A stretch of DNA of 64,000 nt, from contig OX638368.1 of assembly GCA_951812925.1 (NCBI GenBank), forward strand, positions 17,857,187-17,921,186. Direction: 5' to 3'. Shown here one piece after another: positions 42,978 through 55,200 of the stretch. The notes under the pieces are model-generated. The model was not told the DNA's origin. It saw nothing but the letters and a program-made list of their open reading frames with translations, and did no database searches. How positions within the stretch are numbered: position 1 is the first letter of the stretch; each line of letters opens with the position of its first letter. Origin of the DNA: Calliopum simillimum (Eukaryota > Arthropoda > Insecta > Diptera > Lauxaniidae). The translations under genes and the position numbers were made by a program.

Positions 42978-43201
42978 TTAGAAATGATCCACCTTCACGG
43001 AGACTGTATGCGCCGCTGCATTACTTGGTAAATCAATATTATCCCATTCGGTATGTAAATTCTTTTCGCTATCTGTGGCTTTTAGCGCTAATCCCAGGGA
43101 TGCAGTACGTCCAGCACAGTGCGGTATATTGAGTGTGACCGGCACAAGGAATTCAAGTCCTTGTGGACCACACATTACAAGTGGAGAGAGCATTGTTTCA
43201 C
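42978..43201 (-). CDS. pyd: pyd terminal exon: second half of the ZU5 domain
   Basis: The acceptor CTCTTAG precedes GTGAAACAATG. The previous exon ends AATG, so the joint codes N-G-E-T-M. The 74 codons include 'MLSPLVMCGPQGLEFLVPVTLNIPHC', the most conserved ZU5 stretch, and end at TAA. If the preceding intron is retained, this half of the domain is lost. Confidence 0.95.
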
Positions 43202-46200
43202 CTAAGAGCAAAGTAGAAAAAAGACATTAAATAACACAAACGTTTATAGTTTTGTTTAAAAATTTACATAGCGGCTATTTATGTTTATAAGTGTATTAGG
43301 TGTTTAAAAAAAACAGGTTGATTAACTATTGTGTAAAAGTATGTATATTTGCAGTACAAAATCAAATTCTTTAAAGAAAAAAAAAGAGTTCTTTAGAGAA
43401 AAACATTGGGAAGATAAATCATAAATAGAGAAATATAAAGTTTTAAGGGTATTATTTTGATAGATAGTGGATGCAAATATTAGATAAAATTATAAAAATT
43501 ATTTTATTTAGTCTAAAAATATAAAAAATAGTACTGTGCTAGTTTTAGAAAAATCATAAAAAAATATGTATTATAAATATTATCATTTTATTTGATAAAA
43601 AAATTTTGTTTTGATCAAAAAATTTACGCAAATGGAAATTTACTCAATAATCGCGAAAAAAAAAAAAAATAAATTCAATCAGATTTCTCTGTAGAACAAA
43701 GCATAAAGTATATGCAAAGTTGTCAAAATACGATATACCCGACTATTTTTTTTCATTTAAAATCGTCTATCTTATCGTCTTCTGGTTGCCGAGATAAGAG
43801 ACACGACAGAACATTATGTGACTGATTATATTTTTATTATCATATTTTGCCATCATCTTACAGAAATAACATTTATTTACTTTTTTATAAGGATTATCGT
43901 GAATAAATATTCCCGGGGAACTTTTCTTAGACTGCAGTGCATTCTCCATTGCAGTCTGAGTGCATTCTCCATTGTAACCTGAGGAAAATTCCCCGGGAAT
44001 ATTTATTCGCAATAACCCCCTATATGTTAAATTGATCCTTAATCGTAGAAATGTTTCATTTGGTAAATTTTTCTTTTAGTTTTTCAGAAATTTCAGACCC
44101 TGTCCTAACAAACACTTCAAATTCAAAGGACATTTACCAAAAGATATGTATGTCCACCAACTTTTTTTTAATTTGTATGTTTTAAATTTTTTAAACACTC
44201 TAAATGTGAAAGCCTGAAAAGATTACGACCTCTTTCCTTATCCACTTTTGTTCAAGTTTACGCCTCTTTTTGTGATTTAGTTTTCGAGTACCTGCTTGAT
44301 ATTTTCAAACTGTTTAAATGGTCATATATGGCGAACTAACCCCATTAAATGTACGACCAGCTAGTGCATTCAATTCAACATTTACCTAATTTATTTATAT
44401 CTAGCGATAACGATAATTTCCACTGCATTTTGGATGACTTCTTCATTTAAGTTTCTATTCCGTTGTCAGTTTTGCGCAGTGTGATACCTGTCCTGTTTTC
44501 GCTATCTGATTTGTGCGAGGATACTATCTTGTTAGCTACTGACGTTGTTCATTTATTCAATACTGAATTTGCTTGTCATAAAAGCACCCATACCTCTCGA
44601 GAAAAGGTGGCCAACTTGTCCCTGGATTTTTTTTGGGTATGGTTCGTTAACTTAATTTAAGTCGGAAACAAGTTCTTCTATCGAATAAAGCGGGAATAAT
44701 TTTCTATGCTGAAACTAAATCTGCAATCCTCTGAATTGATCCATCACGTCAGAATTTTAAGATATTCTAATCTTAATCGCCAAGAAATACAGTTAAGTAT
44801 TTCGCTTTTCTTGAAGCTAAATAAAAAGACTAGTAGGGGGGTAACCTTTGGCCTGGCCAAAAATTAAATACGCTACACTGCAGTTTTATGAAAATAGTGC
44901 GTGTACGGGTGGCGCCACACTCTCTTGAACAAATTCATTTCAGTATAGCATTTTGGATCCTTTGCTTATATGGGAGGTGCAACGCCTGCTTGTTCGGTCC
45001 AAGTTTGTCCAGTTTTTGCTCAAAGCTTGCATTTAGTGTTCTAAGTATCTGAGGGTGATTATCGCAGTATCGTCGACAGACAGACGGACATGGCTATATC
45101 TACTAAGGAGGTGATGCTGATCAAGAATATATATACCTTTCTATACCTGCCACGCCTCCTTCTCTGCGTTACAAACGGAAGGACAAAGTGTAGGGTATAA
45201 CAAGATAACTTTCACCTATAAAACCTGACAAAGATGATGAAGATAGCAGTCTTTTGTTACAAAATCCAATTTGAATTATAGAGATATTTTCTCCGAAAAT
45301 GGACAGACAGAAAAACATGGCTATTTTTACTGAGGAAGTGAGGTTGAGCGAATAGATAATATTGGGTGTACAACTTTGCTTCCGCCGTTTTCCGATAGGT
45401 GGCTGTACCGGCTGAGGCTGGTTGAAATACATAGATGATAATGCCTTTAAAGTGAGTGTGGACAGTGCCTAACGAATTGTCATCGCCGTTTCAGTGACAG
45501 TTGTTCTTGTTTTTGTATTATTCACGCTCGAAAATGTCCGTTTATGTGCCCAATTCTCGCCATTTGCGGGAAGTTTTACTTTTCTGTTACAATTCGAAAA
45601 AAAAAACCGGGTGAAACCATCACAGGAGATCGCTACCGAACGCAACTGATGCGCCTTAGTCGCGCGCTAAAAGAAAAGCGGCCACAATATCAAGAGCGAC
45701 ATGACAAAGTCATCCTCCAACACGACAATGCTCGGCCTCACGTCGCAAAAGTGGTCAAAAAGTACCTGGAAACGCTGAAATGGGAAGTCTTGCCCCACCC
45801 GCCGTATTCCCCAGATGTCGCCCCTTCTGACTTCCACCTATTCCGTTCGATGGCACACGGCCTGGCAGATCAACATTTTCAATCCTTCGAAGAATTGGAA
45901 AAATGGATTGCTTCATGGATAGCGTCAAAAGAGGACTCCTTTTTTCGAGCCGGGATCCGAAAATTGCCGGAAAGATGGGAGAAAGTTGTCGCTAGCGACG
46001 GACAATACTTTGAATAATACATCTGTAAGCACTTTTTCGCAATAAACCTTTTAATTTTGGAAAAAAACGGCGGAAGCAAAGTTGTACACCCAATATATTT
46101 TTCCGAATTTTAAATATGTTATACAATAATTCTTTGATGTGAGGCATAAAGGTCTTAAGTCAGAACCTATAGTTTTTTGTAAACCCAATTTTAGTTTTTC

Positions 46201-49200
46201 AATAGTTTTTTCTGACTTATTGCCTAAAGAATAAATTATTACAATGGGAAGCAGTTGTGATAAACTTAAGTCATCAGTACCAAACAAAAGAGAAAATAAA
46301 ATTGAGTTTAACCCAATCAAAACCCGAAATGAAATTTTTTGACTTAAGACCTTATTGCCTAACGTCAAAGAATTTTGAACACGGGCTGCAAATTTACAAC
46401 TTTTTTTCATTCTCGATTTTTTCAACTGATTTACGTTTTTATTTTCCAATTTAATTCTTACTTTTCGAGTTAACATCCATTAAAGTACAGGTATTGGAAT
46501 TCCATATAAATTTATGTAATTTGTATGGAGTTGAAAAACCTCTATTTCATTGCACCTATGATAACTGGAAAAGTAATGACCCAATTGGAAAAGGTGGAAA
46601 TGATGGAGATTAGGACTCTTCGATGGCAGATTGGCAGATATCAATAACTCCATTTATTGGAATACGCCTCGAAACAGCAATTTCTGCACTTTTGAGCAAG
46701 ATATCTTAGAATTCTGACGTGATAGAAAACTTCCAAGTTCAGATTCGTAAATGAAAGGACTCTCACCTACAAAATCAGCTATAAAATCCTGGAATTCAAA
46801 ACCATTGCAAAACTGTGTTTTTATTTGGGACAAAAAATGTTTTTGGCATAAATGGTTTCAGTTCAAAGTTTTTTGTTTGCGTTTATAGCAGTCAATAAGA
46901 AAATTGTTTTCGGGAACAGATGAAATATATTGAACAAAGACATAGATATGAAATTAAAGTTTTAGAATACGACATGCAAAGCATTTAAGTGATAATGAAA
47001 TCTAAAGGCAAGACACAACAAGAGGCTCCAAACCAAAAATTATCAGCAAAATAAAACTACGACATATACGGGTATTAATAAAGAACGAACCAATTAATTG
47101 AAATATTAGTATAACAAAAATAGGCATGCAACTTACGTATATAAAAACACAAAAACAAAAACACACACGCAGTCACGCAAACAAATTATATAATGTATAT
47201 AATATATAGAAATAAAAATATTTTACAAAAAAATGTGATAATGGTGAGAACTATGTATTTCTTGTAACATTATACAATATAAGTATGTAATCATATCATT
47301 TAGTAACAAACCATTTTCCATATCTAATGGTGGACCGCCAACAGCTTCACCCATGCGTGGATCACTGACAGTAAAATAGATCTCTTGACGCACACCTTGC
47401 GGTATTGCACCCGCCGGTATTTGCAGCGAAACATTCCAAACATTATCGGATAAAGTACCACCAATGCTATCGAAAATGCCACGTGTAGTTGTTGGCTCAC
47501 GTGGCATGCTGGGGAATGGACCACTTTTATCGGTGGCTAGACTTGTCGTAGCTGGTGGTGCAGCCGATGTTGGCAACACTGGACCGGCAATAGGCAACGA
47601 CATATTGCTTGTATATGGTGTACTTGTAGCATTTGGTGGACCAACAGGCAAACTTGCCTGTGATGTATATTGTGTTTCAATCGAGGTGTGACTATCACCG
47701 ATCGTCGATATTGGCGGTGGACCAGTGCGCTTTAGTATGTTGGAAATATGAAATGGTGAACGTGTTGAGCGTGGCGGCGTCAATGGTTTTGTAGGTTTTG
47801 GTGGTGCCAATAGCTCTATTGGTGGACCTTCAACTATTAGCGCTGCGGATGCTGCTTCGAAGACTTCATCCGACATATTCTCATTTTCATCATCATCTGC
47901 TGCAAGCATAGCCTGATTGTGCTTTGTACTTTCAATTGCTGTTACATGTTCTACTTGTACTGTGGAGGATTCATTCAAATCATCAACATCATCATCATCT
48001 TCACACTGCACTAATGGTGCTCTTGCTGTCAGTGGTGATTCTCTGCTACTTGCGTTTGGATTTTCTATAACCGTATCTGTTGATTTTTGCAAATCCGAGC
48101 GACTTAGTGTCTCTTCATCCTGATTTATCTCGGCAATAGCAACCACTTCAGTTTTCTCTTCTTTCTTTTCATCCGTTTCGTTTTCACGATGATGCAGTAT
48201 GCTCTCTTCTTTCGACTCATAGATCGGTTCCGGACGTCCGTTATCACGTTTCGAAACGTATACGGGTTCTGCCATTGTCTCTAAAGCCTCACGTCTTGTC
48301 TGATAGATTTGCTCACGCAACTGTGCGCGTGTCTTCAGACCACTCTCTTTGACCTCGCGACGCGTTTGATATATGGAGTCTCGCTCTGATTTGTCATCAC
48401 GCTCAGATGGACTACTGCTATGCGGACTGAATTCTCGCTGTATATCCTTTTTCCCCTGAGCTATGCGCTCTTGCATCTCTTTTCTTGATTGATATAAATG
48501 ATTACGCTGCATCTCACGTTGCATTTCGCGTCTCGACTGATACACCGGCTCCGACTGTTCACCTCCCAATTCATTCGCCGCGCCCGGATAGAAACGTCGA
48601 CGCGTCATAACTTCAGAGTTTGGCGCACGACGCTGTTGTGCATCTAACATGTAGGCACCTTGCCGACTCTGATAAATATCATCTGGTTCGTATGCTTCAC
48701 CAGCATGTGACATCAAAGGCGGTCTTCGACGTTCAACCGCTGTACGATCCGCTGTAGTTGTGCTATGTCGACGTACTATACGTCGTCCATTACGTCCAAC
48801 AGCTTCAGCTTGTCGACGCTCCAAATCAATTAATGCACGATTCGCATAGAGATCATCATGTTCATAGCCATTGTAGCCGTCATTGTAGTGTCCTATAGCT
48901 CTTTGAGCGGCGCGTGCTCCCGGCGTTATGTTGCCATAGATGTCTTCACCCTCCAAATTCTGGTATGTGCTATTCATCATGTGCTGATCATGCGGTGGTG
49001 GTGGTGGACCGCCGCCATATGGACGCACATATTGCTGCTGTTGATAATACTGTTCACGTGTTAGCATTGCGCCACCACCACCAGTTCGGGGATCGCCATC
49101 GTAATAGCGTCCTTCAAAACCAGCTGGATATGTTGGGTATTCGTCGGGATAGTAGGGTCTTTGCATACCACGTTCCAACATGGAGCGTTGTCGTTTAATG

Positions 49201-52200
49201 CTGGATTTCGGTTTTCTTTCCGGTTCTACCATGCTATTCATGCGTCTAAGTGGGCGTGTCGTTTTAATGATCGCATTTTTAATTGCCGTTAATGGACTTT
49301 TAAGCATCGATTTCTTCTTGATTTTATGAGGTGGCAGTGGTGGCGTTGGTTGCAATATGCCGTTTTCATCGTAATATTGCTGTTGCGGGGGTGGAGGTCG
49401 TTGGTGTTGTTGATGTTGTTGTTGTTGGTGTTGTTGCTGGGCTATTTGATAGTTATAGTAATTGGAATCTTGAGCATGTGGTGGTGGTCTTTCGTTGGGA
49501 TAACGTGGTGCCGAACGTGATCTATATTGATCGCCTAGTGGCGGTGGTGGTGGTGGCATTGAGTAATAGCTATCGTAACGTTCATTGTTGTAAAGCTCCA
49601 TTTCGCTGAAGAGTTTTATAATAAAGTTATATCATTAAAGGATAGAGTCTTACAGTAGATAGAGGGGGCTTATTAGGTCCCTTGATGAAAGGAATTAAAT
49701 CGAAACAAATATAAAAAATGTCGGAACTATTTGGGAGGCTTTTGAAATTGCAATCAGGAAGTACTTAAATACTAGGGGCCTACACAAGACATCTTAAAAG
49801 CTTTCCGAATACATATTCACTAAACTATGTCAGTAGTTGTGCAGCGCTGCGTCACTTGCTTGTATGCAACATATAAAAGCTTTCAATGAGCTTTTATCAA
49901 TCCTAAAAAGTTCATAAGCTCTTGGTTTATTTGAGGAATAATACAAGCTTTCTTTAGCTGTGGTAAATTTCTTGAAATTTTATTGTAAAAGTCAAAAAGT
50001 GAGTCCCCAATAAAACAGTTCGATCCTAATGTACTTACTACTGGATGTAGTTAGTGGCAATATTGCGGAAGTGTCACCGTCAACAGAGTCTAGTGTAGAG
50101 AGTAGTTTTATTTACAAAAATCGTCGCTGATATCGTTTGCTTGCATGAGAATTGTCAACAAAGCGCTATTGATAATAAATTGTGCGTAGAAAAAAATAAC
50201 AAAGCAATAGGAAGCGAATGTGAGGTAGCAAACTGAACTACTCAAATTGCAACACGTATTTGAAAGAGAAATTGGAATGAAAAAGATGATGGGCATCTCG
50301 GGTTCAGAACATATTGAGCTACAACAGAATGGTACCACCTACAGTACTGCTGGCGAAAAAGTCGAATTGTTGATTTAAGAGTTTGGCGAGAATGTTATCT
50401 CGGAAAATGAAACTAAGATCTGGCTTCTAAGATCGTGCTTTATAAAAGCTGTAGAAGTTTTAGGTTGTTTAAGGAAACGAAAGAAAAAATTGGTAGTCCA
50501 TGTGGGTTCACGAGAAATTTGAAAAGTAGGAAAGATTTTTTCTTTACGAAATGTTTATGAGAAATTTTAAAATGGGGATCATTTCTGTTTTATTTTTACT
50601 CGAAGTGGCGTCAAAAAATATTTTAACAACCTACAAACTATTATACAAAATTTCTAAATCTAGGTTTACGGTTTTCAAAAAAATTACGGTTTTTTGAAAG
50701 TTAAGCCTCGATATCTCAAAAACGAAGCGAGATATCGAAAAATTTTCGTCAATTTTTGTGTCGATTTACGTGAAACTTCTTTAAATCTAATTTTTCTTGA
50801 AATTTTACATACTGAAAAATTTCATTAGTTTTTTCGACTTATTTTGGATCGATTTAAAAAAGGAAATCAAATTGCGGCCTCATGGAAATAGTAGACGTGC
50901 CATGAACTCTTCTAGGGATCTAAAGAAATTTTAAAATTTTTGCATCAAATGGGTCCATGAAAAAACAGAAAAAATCGGCAGGTGGCCCATGGGAATTAGT
51001 TTGTTTGGTACAGGTAACCCAAGAATGAGTTCAGCATTGAACTTTTAGGATGAGGTACTTGAGAAGCTTCCGTGTTAACCATATCATCATTTTATATCAT
51101 TAAAGGAAGAGAATTACATAGGGCGACAAAAAATCAGACCTATTACACAGTCCTAAAGGATCTTTCTGTATAGAATCGGAACCATCAGTGCTCAGAATTA
51201 GCCCATAACGTGAGGATTTTGAGGCGTTTTAGGTTAAATATTTACAAGAAAAATACTTTTTATTTGGTATTTTTGAGGTTAGATGACATGAAAACAGTAC
51301 AAAATTGTTGTTATTTATTTTTATCTTGTTCATCATGTAGTACTTCTTTTTCTCTTAAAAATTAGGTCTTAAAAGTTGCTGTGCAGAGTTTCTATCAAAA
51401 ATTATGGTAATTTTAAGATGAAACATCATGAAATCCTATATAACAGCTAAAAAGACGAAAGCTTTAAGTTTCATGACTTCATCTTAAAATTGCCATAACT
51501 TTCGAAAGAAATATCGTATGACACTTCTGCAGGCAAACGGACTACAAGTACTAGTCCGAATTCACCCCATTTTGCATACAAGCAACTGTGTGTTGATGTC
51601 ATACGAAATTTCAACTGTCCCCTTCTCTATTACGTTTACACCAGTCTGGGGCTAGTTGTGGTGTGAAATAGTATTTTGAAAACTGGTCTTCGACCAGTGG
51701 TTTCGTGTAGTCAACCTGTATTTTTTTTTTGTGATGTGCTTATATTTTTTTAAAATAAATCAAATAGACTTAAATTACATTCATTACAATATTAACAAAA
51801 ATGAATTCATTAATTTAATTTTTTAGCCACAATTAATATTGACAAGTGACACAAAACACAAATTATTTCAAAAGCAAAAACAAAATTGTGTTTTGTTTTC
51901 GTTACGATTCAAATTTATTTGCCCTTACAAACTGATATCAAACTGGCTCCCAATGCATCTCTTTTTCACTAGTTTCGGGCTAGTATTAACCAAGGACTAG
52001 TATTTTTTGTAGACTCTCATATTTTCACTGCAGGGACTTATCAAGTGCTCATTGTGAAGGAATATTGAGTAGTACTACTTACATGATAGATAAAAAATTA
52101 TCTGAATCTGACCTCAAAATACCCAAAATAGTAATTTTTCGTATATCTTACTTTAAATATCTAAACATGACGAATCACTTCTGAGCTTGGATTCTGATAC

Positions 52201-55200
52201 TTCGCAGAAAATTTCCCATTATTTGTAGGTCTTCGTTATTCTTATAGATTTTCATATGCTAAAAATTGATTCCAAGAGCTTAGAAGCAAAGTTGTTGGGG
52301 CATTATTTCAAGGGTTTTGATAAATAAAGCACAGTTAAGCTGAAAAAATTATAAGAAATTAAAAGTTATTTTTATTAAATATGGGTCAACAGAATACATA
52401 CTTCACAATCACACACACGCATACACACTTTCTCAATTTTGATTTTAATTGAATTTTATTTCTTTTTTTGAAAAGTTCTTTGTTCAAAATTTGATTAATT
52501 TTTATAATTTTTTGCAAATACCAAAATGGGAAAAAACTAAGAAATTTATGTAAAAGGAACAAATGTCTTCCACCATTTACAATGTTATTCAATATTAAAC
52601 TTATAGTTCACCATGTTAAAAGTATATTAAAAAAAAAAAAAATTAATAAAAACCTTTACCGCTGTTTTTTTATTTTATTTGATTTTTAAAGATTGTTAAT
52701 AATTATTTTTTATTTATTAAAAAGTAATAGAAAGTATGAAAGGAATTAACACTAAAAGTTCAAACAAGTCGGCTGAAAATTAAGTAGAGCATTATGTTGT
52801 AAAAATTATTTAGAAAAAAAAGTGTACAACTGAAATTATGGAGAAAACAACGTTAACCCGAAAAATGTTTTATTTTCGCTTAATTATTAAATTATTATAT
52901 TTTATTTGTACAGAAATGATTTAATGATTAATGTAAAATGTCGTTTTTATTCAAATCAAAAGTAACAGTTGTTACAGTGGTAACAATGTGCGCCTGTAAC
53001 TATGCAATAAAAAATGTTGCAAAACTTGCGTTGTGTTTAAATGAAGCTATAGCTACAAAATGCATTGCATATTTTCAGGCACACATTTTTACAAAAGAAG
53101 TAACAAGTCGATAGTGGGGATTTTTAATGTTAATTATTTTCTGTTAAAGTTAAAATTTTGGTTATTGCAAAAAATAGAAAAAAATATTCATTTTTTGAAT
53201 ACTGAAAAAAAAAATTGAGATTTTGTGTTTTTTTGTGCGTATATGAATCACGAAAATATGACGTTTTATTTAAAATTTATTTTTATTGTTTTATTTTTGA
53301 ATGAGCAATAAAAAATGGCCGACATCCGCATGAAATGATGTTTTTTAGCATCAGTTGGTGAACAATATAATAATAATGATGTTTTTATCTTTTTTTTTTG
53401 TTTTTTCTCATAAAAATATTTAACAAATGACTTAAAAAATAATAATTAATAACAAAAATTAAAACATTTTTCGTTAACACAAGAGGCTTTTTTTGTTTTT
53501 CTTATTCTTTGTAGTTGTGGAAAAGTTTGAAATGTACCATGTAATCTCGAAAGGATTGACATGCTGCAGAAGAACAATACATTTAGAAATAGAGCGGGGT
53601 GGGGGAACTGTTTGAAAAGTAATAGAATCTATTAAAGTTTCTGCTATATTATGTAAAATGTAGATGGGTTTTTCAAGTTGCTAATGTTGCTTGGAGTTTA
53701 TTGTTGTTGTTTGCTAATTTTTTTCTTCTTTTCAATTACCACTTACCTCATGTTATGATGGTGCCCGGCGGAACCAATTTGTGGTTTACGATATAATTCA
53801 AATGCTGAGCCACGTTGTTCACGACTGCCGGCTAAATCGAGTGCATGACGTTCGGGGGTGTGCGGTGGGAGATTTCCTGTGAAGAAAAAAATTTAAAAAA
53901 TAATCATTTTATAATTTAATTAATTGCGATTTGTTTCATTTGGTTGCTACTTTTTAAAGAATAGTTACAAATAAAAGGTAGTATTCTGCCTATTCAAAAG
54001 TTTGGTAGACTATTTTCGTTTTCGGGTCTGAAATATATTTTTTCAGAAAGCCTAATATGTGAAATGCATAGAATCGATAGTGGTCACAGCTTTGAGAGAT
54101 TTTTTTCAAGTGAAATCACTAATGAAAACTTGTTTTTGTAAATATAAGTAACGTGACACTCGTGACCTTTTTCTTTGCTAGCATGTTTGTGCAAGAATTT
54201 CGCACTTACGATTTGACAATTATGACAATGATTGACAATTATTACCTTATTTTTTTTGGCATATTTTTGTAAGAAAGGTTATATTTAGGTATAATAATAA
54301 AACTGATTGTATTTAAAAACAATAAGAATTCCATATTAACGACGTGACACTCGTGACAATAATTCACATTCATGATTTTGTCTTTTCATGCGTGTTTTAG
54401 CAAAAAAGGTTATGGGAGAAGGGAGAGGTTTCGACACCCTAACAAGAAAGTCCTTATATCTTCCATATGCAATTGTGCATGCTATTTTGAATACACACAG
54501 ACTATGCACGAATATGTGTGCTTCTTTTGTAAATTACAAAAAATTTTATATGTTCGCTATTTTCGGAACTGTGACCAAAAAACCATAGTTAAAATAAATG
54601 ACGAAACCTCCCACTTTTGGGGAGGCTTCGTCAGTCATATAAATTCTTGATTCCCCTGATTTTTTGAAACCTTCAACCTTTTGAATGTAGATGGTAAAAG
54701 ACGAATTGCTTCCGATGATACACTGGGAGAACGAAAATCAGGGATGTCGTCTTCAATCGGGGCCATATTCAGCAAATCATTCGGATCAGGAAGATCAGAG
54801 CCTTGAACGAGTTCGAGACATGATTCAGGCTGATTCTATATCCATTTTTACCTCGGCATTAGTACCGAACTCCATATCTTGTGAAAAATCAGATTCATGG
54901 AAAATAATTGAATCATATGTATAAATTTCAGTTGTCGAATCCTCCCATTTACACTTGACGAATCCTCCCTTATCCACCTGTTTCCAAATTTGCAAAATTT
55001 CGTAGTTAACTTTTATTTTGCAAACCTTAAATGTAATATTAACAGTAATAATATATTTAAGTATCTGCTAAAAAAAACGGAAATTTTATGGTTTATTAAC
55101 CGAGTATCACACAAAAAGCAACAAGCAAATATTACATCAACTTGCTATAAAAATAAAAAATCACGACTAACTACGCACCCTGGCCGAATTGCGCAGAGAA

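Noticed and set aside
46051..46476. 141-aa minus frame downstream of the mariner element
   Set aside because: AT-rich composition, no family resemblance, and it runs into the mariner inverted repeat.
47223..47310. C-terminal 29 codons of the long minus frame as part of the normal pyd protein
   Set aside because: The frame crosses the donor at 47312. Joining to 43201 restores the conserved ZU5 sequence, so these codons are intronic.
49326..49609. Val-rich plus-strand frames over the pyd exon
   Set aside because: Complement of the poly-Gln/poly-Pro coding sequence of pyd.
54691..54924. 77-aa plus-strand frame with hydrophilic sequence
   Set aside because: The minus strand gives more protein-like reading (acidic frame); the plus frame looks like its shadow.
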